This document shows positions 36,293 through 43,391 of a DNA stretch of 64,000 bases, piece by piece. Origin of the DNA: Candidozyma auris. Taxonomy: Eukaryota; Ascomycota; Pichiomycetes; Serinales; Metschnikowiaceae. The stretch spans positions 1,550,001 through 1,614,000 of the forward strand of contig NC_072813.1 of NCBI RefSeq assembly GCF_003013715.1, written 5' to 3'. The notes beneath the pieces are model-generated. The model saw only the letters and a program-made list of their open reading frames with translations. It was not told the DNA's origin and made no database searches. Every line of letters starts with the position of its first letter. The stretch's first letter is position 1. Position numbers and translations under genes: made by a program.

Positions 36293-37720
36293 ATGGACTA
36301 TCTCAAGGACGCTGCAAAGAACTTCTCGCTTTACGACGCTAAGGCGTACGTTCGTAAAGCACAAAATGGTACGTAGCAACCACAACCTGAACATTGAGAA
36401 AATAAAGCATACCTCCAAAGACTTTTACTAACCGCAGTTGCCATGAACTTATCAGAAATGGAAGCAAAGGTGCGTGAGGCTACTAACAACGAGCCCTGGG
36501 GTGCTTCGACCACGTTGATGGCACAAATCGCCGCAGGCACCTACAATTACCGAGAACGAGAGGAGATCCTCAGTTTCATCTTCAGGAGGTTCACGGAAAA
36601 AGCAGCCAACGAGTGGAGACAGATATATAAGGCGTTGCAGTTGTTGGACTACTTGATCAAGAACGGGTCCGAGAGGATTGTTGACGATGTAAGGGCCAAC
36701 TTGTCGTTGATCCAAATGTTGAAATCGTTCCATTACATCGATTCGAAGGGCAGAGATCAAGGTATCAATGTGAGAAACAGATCGAAGAATCTTGTGGCTT
36801 TTTTGAACGACGATGCGTTGATTCGTGCTGAAAGAAAGAAGGCCAGAGCAAACCAGAAGAAATTTGGTGGCGTTTCCTCGGCTGCATTTGGTGGTGCATC
36901 GTCAATCACTCCAGGTTTTGGTGCAGATGACGACGACTTCACTAACAGAGTGTACGGAGATGGCGGTGTGTTTGGTGCAAGGTACGATGATCCTGCGGAC
37001 GAATATAGAAACGGCCACTCAGGCAACGACAACTATGAGGAGTACGATGTGGATGCTTCTGCCGGTGCTTCTTCATCTGCCACTCCAGGCCACTCCAAGA
37101 GCACCACGGGCTCCTCTAAGGTCAACGCCACTTCGTCTAGATCTCTGAAACCCGCAGCGCCTGCGCCAGAGCCAGATCTTTTGGGCGACTTGCTCGATGA
37201 CCCACCCCAAACCCAGGGTACTTCCTCTGCAGGTGCTACTAATGCTGCCGCAGATGATGATGACGACGACTTTGACGACTTTCAGGCGGCTCCATCTCTG
37301 AACAATACTGGCGGTGCCTCCAACCTTTCCAGCAACTTGGCCAGTCTCTACATTTCCCAGCCATCAGCCGCCCTGAGGCTACCCTCGCAGACGTATACCC
37401 AGCTGCAACAGCAGCCAGCCTTTACTCCTGCTAGCACCAGTTCATTTGGTGGTAGCGTTCTGACTGGCCCAGCCAAGCCTGCTGCCTCGAATGACGCTTT
37501 TTCGTCGCTTTTCACCACTGCAAAGACGAAAACATCCCAGAAACCATCTTCCTCTGTATCTACGCCAAAGTCAGTATCTGCCCAGCCTAATTCAAGCGGG
37601 CTCAATGACTTTTCTGGCTCGTCCTCTACACAAGCTTCCAAACCCGCCAACGCCAACGCCAACGCCAACGCCAACGCCAACAACGGCAACAGCGGCGAAA
37701 TCGACTTGTTGAGCTTCTGA
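36293..37720 (+). CDS. ENT3: ENTH-domain adaptor Ent3, two exons
   Basis: Ent3 is an epsin-like clathrin adaptor for trans-Golgi to endosome traffic. Exon 1 (36293-36368) encodes MDYLKDAAKNFSLYDAKAYV and RKAQN. A 69-bp intron (36369-36437) starts GTACGT and ends TACTAACCGCAG. Exon 2 resumes VAMNLSEMEAKVREATNNEP and includes EREEILSFIFRRFTEKA, LDYLIKNGSERIVDD and GRDQGINVRNRSKNL. The ENTH domain matches S. cerevisiae Ent3, which also begins with SLYDAKKYFRKAQNV. The spliced length is about 452 residues. The tail has acidic/Phe motifs (DDDDDFDDFQAAP) suited to adaptin-ear binding and a six-unit Ala-Asn repeat just before the end. Confidence 0.94.
36369..36437 (+). other. ENT3 intron
   Basis: A 69-bp intron with 5' GTACGT, branch TACTAAC and 3' CGCAG. 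Only five bases follow the branch box. Splicing joins N and V codons and restores the ENTH N-terminus. Confidence 0.93.
37645..37680 (+). repeat. six exact CGCCAA units in ENT3
   Basis: Six perfect 6-bp copies encode an Ala-Asn run near the Ent3 C-terminus. Exact identity at wobble positions implies recent slippage, so length differences between strains are likely. Confidence 0.9.
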
Positions 37721-37843
37721 ATTCAAGATATGTATCACGGAGGTTTTATAAGTTTGTTTGTACCACACAGCCTATTCTTGTGCTAAAATCTTATTATATT
37801 CATGCCCTGCCTGAATCTCCCATTCTTCCTGCTCCCTGTATAG

Positions 37844-37852
37844 TTCGCAGCC
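37844..37852 (+). promoter_or_regulatory. TTCGCAGCC intergenic element
   Basis: An exact copy only 46 bp before CPR3 in gene orientation. The gap belongs to CPR3 alone, because ENT3 ends on its other side, so here the element can be linked to a single gene. Confidence 0.5.
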
Positions 37853-37897
37853 AATTTGAAATTTCTCCTACTTAATAACTACTTCAATTTTTAGAGC

Positions 37898-38440
37898 ATG
37901 TTCAGATCATCCATCAGAAACTTCTCCAATTCCGCCAGAGCCTGGGGCACCAAGGTTTTCATCACACCCTCCATTGGCGGCGTCAAACAAAACCCAATCA
38001 AATTCGAGTTGTACGATGAAGTTGTGCCCAAGACCGCTGAGAACTTCAGAGCCTTGTGCACTGGTGAAAAAGGATTTGGTTACGCCGGATCGATTTTCCA
38101 CAGAGTGATTCCAAACTTTATGTTACAGGGTGGAGACTTTGAAACCGGCAAAGGCTACGGTGGTAAGTCCATCTACGGCGCCAAGTTCCCCGATGAGAAC
38201 TTTGAGAAGAAGCACACGAAGCCAGGCTTGTTGTCAATGGCCAACGCTGGTCCTAACACCAATGGGTCTCAGTTCTTCATTACTACTGTTCCGTGCCCTT
38301 GGTTGGACGGTGCCCACGTTGTTTTTGGTGAAGTAATTGAGGGAATGGACGTTGTCAAGGCTATTGAGGCCGAAGGCTCCGGAAGCGGCCAGACCAGATC
38401 CGCCATTGTCATTGAAGAATCTGGCGAGGTAAAAGAGTAG
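37898..38440 (+). CDS. CPR3: mitochondrial cyclophilin Cpr3
   Basis: This 180-residue peptidyl-prolyl isomerase (182 in S. cerevisiae Cpr3) begins [20 protein letters not shown], a positive, Ser-rich mitochondrial presequence. The cyclophilin core follows: [35 protein letters not shown] with the catalytic Arg, [11 protein letters not shown], and [12 protein letters not shown] with the cyclosporin-binding Trp. It helps matrix proteins fold after import. The presequence separates it from cytosolic Cpr1. Confidence 0.93.
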   Translation: MFRSSIRNFSNSARAWGTKVFITPSIGGVKQNPIKFELYDEVVPKTAENFRALCTGEKGFGYAGSIFHRVIPNFMLQGGDFETGKGYGGKSIYGAKFPDENFEKKHTKPGLLSMANAGPNTNGSQFFITTVPCPWLDGAHVVFGEVIEGMDVVKAIEAEGSGSGQTRSAIVIEESGEVKE

Positions 38441-38635
38441 GCTACGGATAAGCTAAGGTCTAATGATCTTTTTACTGTATGCATTTGTAATGTAAAAGGA
38501 CGTGATGATGAGGTGTAGATGTACAATTAAGTGAAACCCGGCTAGAGATGTCGTATTTCACGTCTGTGGTAATTGGTGGAGCTTTTTTTCTTTCCATGAG
38601 CAAGCCTGATTCTTTTGAAGCTGCAAAGGGGCTCC

Positions 38636-39388
38636 TTAGATTGTCACCTTCTCATCCTTCTCCACCTTTGGAATCAAATCCTTGGGCAATTTCTTCTTCA
38701 ACTCAGACAACTTGTCGTAGTCACCAGCCAAGATCCTTGCTACAACCAAGTCGTCTCTGTCTCTAACTTCCCTCTCGGACTTGCCCTCGTTCGACAAAAA
38801 CTCCTTCGCCTTCTCTGTGTCGCCATGGAAGTACTCCTCCATGGCTCTCAATCTCAACTCCTTCTCAGCCCACTCAGGACCCTCCGATTGTCTCTTCTTC
38901 ATCTGAGCCGTGTACTTAGAGTATAAGAGGTAGATGAAGGCAGGTAACACAATGTAGAAGTAAGGCACTTCCCACCCCTCAGCCTTTTCCGTCTCTCTGA
39001 CAACTCTCCATTTTAGCTCACCAGTAGTTTCATCCTTGTATGGGATCTTGTCAATAATTTTACCAGCATCTTTAGTGACAAATTGGAAGTTCTTCAAGTC
39101 TTGTGTATTGTCCTTGAACAACTCTAACTGTTCCTTGGGGATTCTAGGGAGAATGAAATTCCACTCAGAGTAATTCCGCTGGTAGTACAAATTCTGCAAA
39201 TCAGCGATCGTCTTAAACTCACTGTCACTAGGCACTCTAGGCGATCCATCTGGGTTACTGTATATCTTGGTTACTGAAGGTAACGAGTCCAACTTGGACC
39301 TGATTTCCTGCTCCAAAGCATAGTTAAATTTTTGGGGCTTGTACTTGAACAAGCTGCCGAAGGGCACGCTGAAGTTGAATTTGACCAT
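38636..39388 (-). CDS. single-pass membrane protein, probably mitochondrial, unrecognised
   Basis: The frame opens at 39427, but the ATG at 39388 (MVKFNFSVPFGSLFKYKPQK) is a natural start and gives 250 residues. After a hydrophilic N-terminal half (YYQRNYSEWNFILPRIPKEQ) comes one membrane segment, EVPYFYIVLPAFIYLLYSKY, about two thirds along. A charged helical tail rich in Glu, Lys and Arg follows (EKELRLRAMEEYFHGDTEKA). The basic, Phe-rich N-terminus could be a mitochondrial signal. I do not recognise the family. It is convergent with CPR3. Confidence 0.75.
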   Translation of the reverse strand: MVKFNFSVPFGSLFKYKPQKFNYALEQEIRSKLDSLPSVTKIYSNPDGSPRVPSDSEFKTIADLQNLYYQRNYSEWNFILPRIPKEQLELFKDNTQDLKNFQFVTKDAGKIIDKIPYKDETTGELKWRVVRETEKAEGWEVPYFYIVLPAFIYLLYSKYTAQMKKRQSEGPEWAEKELRLRAMEEYFHGDTEKAKEFLSNEGKSEREVRDRDDLVVARILAGDYDKLSELKKKLPKDLIPKVEKDEKVTI

Positions 39389-40168
39389 GTATGGATGAGT
39401 TCTGCCTTTTATGTCTTTGATCACCACACGTTAGCTCGTTGATATAAAGCGCTTTTCTATAATTTTTATTGGACCGTTTGTTCCATACAAAAATCTTTGC
39501 GCGTACTGCAGGTAAGAGATTGGTTTCCTCAAGGTGCCCGTACTTAGAAACGAAGAGCTAAACTCCTCAGATTTCGGGCTGAAGTGGAGTGAAAATTGAA
39601 TAGAATGGATACGAAGGTCTACTCTACTATACTGCTTATAGCACGAAGTTCCAATTTAAGTGCTGTCTATTCTCACTCGCTCCAGGATGATGACACCTCT
39701 CTTATCCGGATTCTCAGGTAAATGAAAAATTGCAATTTTACAACGATTTTATGTGTGATATCCCTAAAGTCATTTTCTTGACACTCTCAATATCACATTA
39801 ATATTACAATTGGCAATGAAAATTGCTGGGGAAGCAAAAATCACTGGGGTAGTATTCCGAATAAGAAAGGTGCGAGATACAAACTGCAACCTACTCACAC
39901 ACCTGACGAACAGAAATACAGTGATTAAGAGCTGAGTCCTTAAATTACCAAACATCTGGGTGATAGAAGCCCTTGGACCTTTCACTTCTCATATTCGTAG
40001 CAAACTGTCGGTGACAGTTTCATCTTTATGACTGTTCCATGTAATCCCTGACTTCAGGAGCTCTTTTCCCACTTATAGAAGCCCTTGACAGAAAGATTAG
40101 AGCTGTACTGTAACATATCCAATGAATTTCATTACCTCATTACTTTCGTTCTTCTGAACCACCTCATT
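39389..40168. other. intergenic region upstream of the membrane-protein gene
   Basis: This 780-bp A/T-rich space lies between the start at 39388 and the 3' end of SNU23. I see no gene, repeat or clear factor site in it. A 71-codon minus-strand frame at 39770 has no coding features. Confidence 0.5.
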
Positions 40169-40819
40169 TTAATCAACCTTCGTGGATCCAAATTGCTCAA
40201 ATCCCATGGCCCTGGCCATCTCTGAGTTCTCCTCCCCTTCTCGTCCATTTTGCCCTTCCTTTTTTTTAAGTCTCTTCTCCCTCCTTTTGGTAGCCCGTTT
40301 CTTCATGAATTCTGCTCGTTTTCGTACCCTTTCTTGTATAGAATCGACTGCACTCGAAGCAGCTCTATCTCGGAGCTTCTTAGCCACAAGAGCTTCAATT
40401 GTCTGTGAAACCTCTTCCGGAGTAGCATGTCGTATTCCATTCACAATCTCGTCTCCCTCGCCAGACCCAGATAACTTAGCTAGCTCCCGAGCCTTTCTCG
40501 CATGCTGAGGCGAGTTGATATGGTCCACAAGCGCTAGGGTATCACGAAAGGATAAATCGCAAACAGGACAAGTGAACCCAAAACGCCTTCTTCCAAAATT
40601 GGTTTCGGGATCTGCTATCAAAGTTCTCTTCTTGACTTGTGCTATCAGCTCACTTAGAAGCTCTGCTCGATGTTGTAGATGATCCTGTCCGAGTCTAAGC
40701 GCAGCAGCTTTTGCCAGTTCAGAAGCCTCGTTTCTCTTTTGTCTCTTCGCTTCTGCCTCATATGCTTCCACATTCCACGTTTTTCGACCATACTGGTCTT
40801 TGGAGGTCTTATCGCTCAT
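40169..40819 (-). CDS. SNU23: spliceosomal U4/U6.U5 tri-snRNP protein Snu23
   Basis: Snu23 is a tri-snRNP component that acts before spliceosome activation. From the ATG at 40819 it has 216 residues: MSDKTSKDQYGRKTWNVEAY, the family start (D-YGR-TWD), then RRRFGFTCPVCDLSFRDTLA and VDHINSPQHAR, a U1-type C2H2 zinc finger near residues 85-110. The tail is a long basic helix (RVRKRAEFMKKRATKRREKR). Eleven upstream in-frame residues from 40852 look non-genuine. It is divergent from TPP1, with only 73 bp between start codons. Confidence 0.9.
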   Translation of the reverse strand: MSDKTSKDQYGRKTWNVEAYEAEAKRQKRNEASELAKAAALRLGQDHLQHRAELLSELIAQVKKRTLIADPETNFGRRRFGFTCPVCDLSFRDTLALVDHINSPQHARKARELAKLSGSGEGDEIVNGIRHATPEEVSQTIEALVAKKLRDRAASSAVDSIQERVRKRAEFMKKRATKRREKRLKKKEGQNGREGEENSEMARAMGFEQFGSTKVD

Positions 40820-40892
40820 ATCAAAGAGGAGTTGCAAACTTAGACCATACATCGCGAAGTGCGACCTACTACTAGAGATCTACTAGCACAGA

Positions 40893-41657
40893 ATGAGTAA
40901 GGACATTGCATCGATGTTGGGAGGATCAAGGGTGGTCAAAAAGAAAATCGAAAAAAAGAAATTGGAGAACTTAGCTCCACTGGCCACTCAATCGTTCTCA
41001 GCACGATGGAAGGTCTATGGGTCCCACTGTATCACCAACTTCCCCAGGACGGACGCTTTCAAGGACTACGTTGTACAGCAATTGGGGCAGGACACTAAGA
41101 AATTGAGGCTAGCTACCTTTGACCTAGATGGTACGCTAACGCAAACCAAAACTGGCGGCTCGTTTGCTCGTGGTCCTGGCGACTGGCGCTGGTTCAGTGA
41201 GGTCACTAAGAGCAAGGTGATTCAGGAAATTATTGAGAAGAAGTTCATTCTAGTAATTTTCACTAACCAGGGAGGTGTTATCGCATCCGAAGACGATAAG
41301 TCTTCGAAATCGTACCTCAACTTCAAAGAGAGAGTAAATCAAGTGGTGACATCTCTCGGGAAGGAAGTGCCCTATCCATTGGTAGTAGCAGCGCCAAAGC
41401 GGCCAAAGGGTAAACAGAAGGTGATAAGCTCAGAGGCAGATCATGAGAGGATGCGCAAGCCTGCAACTGGAATGTTTGAGACTGTTTGTGAGTACTTTGA
41501 GGATGTTTTTGGTGATGTGGTCACTATAGACAAATTGGAATCCTTTTATGTGGGGGACGCCGCTGGAAGAGACCAAGATTTTCTGGATTCGGATAAGAAG
41601 TTTGCTGAAGCTATTGGGTTGCCCTTTTACACGCCCGAGGAATTCTACGACAAGTGA
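40893..41657 (+). CDS. TPP1: DNA 3'-phosphatase Tpp1 (PNKP-type HAD phosphatase)
   Basis: Tpp1 removes 3'-phosphates from broken DNA ends so that repair polymerases and ligase can act. The 254 residues (238 in S. cerevisiae) contain the HAD nucleophile motif FDLDGTLTQTKTGG with Asp77 and Asp79, LVIFTNQGG (motif II), RKPATGMFE and FYVGDAAGRDQDF (motif III/IV). No kinase domain follows, which is the yeast arrangement, unlike mammalian PNKP. Confidence 0.93.
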   Translation: MSKDIASMLGGSRVVKKKIEKKKLENLAPLATQSFSARWKVYGSHCITNFPRTDAFKDYVVQQLGQDTKKLRLATFDLDGTLTQTKTGGSFARGPGDWRWFSEVTKSKVIQEIIEKKFILVIFTNQGGVIASEDDKSSKSYLNFKERVNQVVTSLGKEVPYPLVVAAPKRPKGKQKVISSEADHERMRKPATGMFETVCEYFEDVFGDVVTIDKLESFYVGDAAGRDQDFLDSDKKFAEAIGLPFYTPEEFYDK

Positions 41658-41719
41658 TTGTATGCATCTATTGACAAGTGACTGTACAATTTTATTTACA
41701 AGGATGTGGTGACGTTCAC

Positions 41720-42505
41720 CTATTTGTCTTGCTTGAACTTCTGCACTTTATGCACCATATCGAAGTAACCGACGACGTTGTTGACATTTCTGAGCTTTTC
41801 ATGGTCTAGGCTATTTTGCAACACATCTTCGTTGTCTGGTACCAAGCATGCGTGGATATCAGATATGTCGTTTTCAAATTTGATAGCCTCATCAGTCGTT
41901 TGTGGGTAATTGACCAACACAATATCGGTGTCATATTGACCCTTGGTAGTGTTCATGTAAAGATGAACTTCATTCTTTACCAAAGCTGTGAGCAATCCCT
42001 TTGGAACAGACCTTCCTGATGATCTGATGTCCTCGATCAAGAATGAGTACTTACCCTCCTGCTCGACTTCCTTGTCCATGAGCTCTTCGGTGTCAATCAC
42101 CTTAATCTCCCTTCCTTGTTGACCAAGCTTATCCAACGACTCGACAAGAGTGCTTTTTGACAGGGTGAATGGAACAGCATAGAAGTGGTATTGATCTCTC
42201 TTTTCTGGAGGAATCAACTTGACACGTCTTCTCAAGCCTGTTCTTTTCTCGTACTCCTGGAACTCTCTTTCAGAAAAAGACGTTTGCGGAGCTTTCTTCT
42301 TGTCCATTCTTTGGGTGACCAAATGCAACAACCCATAAGACGCAAGCACAACCACGAAAAGGTACCTCAACTTTGGGCCCTGATCAGGACTACGAACATT
42401 TCTCTTGGGAACGGAAGAATACCGGCGCCATGATAGGCAATTTTGACCAAAAGCAGGGGCCCGAGCTCTGAAAGTCAAATGTCTGAACATTGAGAGTGGT
42501 AGCAA
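41720..42505 (-). CDS. AIM36: mitochondrial inner-membrane protein Aim36
   Basis: This 261-residue protein (255 in S. cerevisiae) starts with an Arg/Ser presequence (MLPLSMFRHLTFRARAPAFG, SWRRYSS), then one membrane segment LRYLFVVVLASYGLLHLV. FSEREFQEYEKRTGLRRRVK follows, resembling the Aim36 SEEEFENVVKGLKRRV segment. Near the C-terminus LVNYPQTTDEAIKFENDIS matches VVNFPHSIADATRFENEVS. The function in mitochondria is unknown. It is divergent from MRPS8, and a CACGTG site lies 62 bp before the start. Confidence 0.8.
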   Translation of the reverse strand: MLPLSMFRHLTFRARAPAFGQNCLSWRRYSSVPKRNVRSPDQGPKLRYLFVVVLASYGLLHLVTQRMDKKKAPQTSFSEREFQEYEKRTGLRRRVKLIPPEKRDQYHFYAVPFTLSKSTLVESLDKLGQQGREIKVIDTEELMDKEVEQEGKYSFLIEDIRSSGRSVPKGLLTALVKNEVHLYMNTTKGQYDTDIVLVNYPQTTDEAIKFENDISDIHACLVPDNEDVLQNSLDHEKLRNVNNVVGYFDMVHKVQKFKQDK

Positions 42506-42843
42506 GTCTCTGGTGAAAGTTGAAGTCGCACCATGTTCCCGCTCGTTAAGATAAAGAGGCTCGAGGCACGTGATGACACACCCACAAAGCCTTGTTACAT
42601 TGTTTTGGCAAGGTCGGCCACCTCGACATCCTGATCAACCATTTTACTCATCAATGGCCATCACAGAGCCAACTTTCGCTAATTAGTTGAAACCAGGCTT
42701 TGGGGTTCCTCCCCATACAATTGAAAGAATCCTGCACAAACTAACGCTGTATCGCATTTTTTCACTATTTCCACTTACCGTGAAGGTTTCTTCTATCTCA
42801 CACATCCATAAAAACCTCATAATTCAACATCTACCTATAGGCC
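42506..42843. other. divergent promoter region of AIM36 and MRPS8
   Basis: This 338-bp gap lies between two mitochondrial-protein genes. CACGTG lies at 42567-42572 next to AIM36. The MRPS8 side is pyrimidine-rich. Confidence 0.55.
42567..42572. promoter_or_regulatory. CACGTG (Cbf1-type) site
   Basis: An E-box 62 bp before AIM36 in the promoter shared with MRPS8. Cbf1 affects respiratory genes in C. albicans, so a role at this pair is plausible. Confidence 0.4.
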
Positions 42844-43314
42844 ATGTCCTTGGTTAGTCTAGCTAACTTTTGTGCTCATTTGAAGAACTGCACCAATGTC
42901 AACATTGGCCTCACGTCGGTGCCCTTGTCAAGATTACACCTACAAGTCGCCATGAACTTATATAAAGAAGGATTCATATCCTCTGTACAAAAGGGATCCA
43001 CCGTTGGGCCAGATAAGAAGCCCGTGGACGTTACGCCCGACAATATTGCCACTCGCCGTTTGTGGCTCGGCTTGAAATACAGAGATAATCGCCCTGTGAT
43101 CAGAGATCTCCAATTGGTGTCTAAACCAGGAAGAAAGGTCAATTTGAGTTTGACGGAAGTGAAGGCTTTGGCTTCGGGATTCCCTGTAAGATTTATCAAG
43201 CCTCTTCAACCTGCTGAATGTATATTTTTAAAGACCCCAGACAACGAAGTGGTTGAAATTCAAGAGGCTGCTAAGAGGGATTTGCATGGGTTGGCCTTGT
43301 GCAGAGTGAAATAG
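42844..43314 (+). CDS. MRPS8: mitochondrial small-subunit ribosomal protein uS8m
   Basis: The 156 residues match yeast Mrps8 (155) end to end: MSLVSLANFCAHLKNCTNVN, QKGSTVGPDKKPVDVTPDNI, ATRRLWLGLKYRDNRPVI, RFIKPLQPAECIF, and the same final CRVK. uS8 binds the central domain of small-subunit rRNA. As in S. cerevisiae there is no clear cleavable presequence. Confidence 0.97.
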   Translation: MSLVSLANFCAHLKNCTNVNIGLTSVPLSRLHLQVAMNLYKEGFISSVQKGSTVGPDKKPVDVTPDNIATRRLWLGLKYRDNRPVIRDLQLVSKPGRKVNLSLTEVKALASGFPVRFIKPLQPAECIFLKTPDNEVVEIQEAAKRDLHGLALCRVK

Positions 43315-43391
43315 ACAAATAATTTTACTGTAAATAGAAACGGAGAAATGTGCATTAGAAATTTTTTAGTTTTTTTCTTCTTTGTAAGTCA

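Noticed and set aside
36443..37720. ENT3 starting at the ATG at 36443
   Set aside because: That would remove the first part of the ENTH domain. The upstream exon with GTACGT and TACTAAC/CAG signals restores it exactly.
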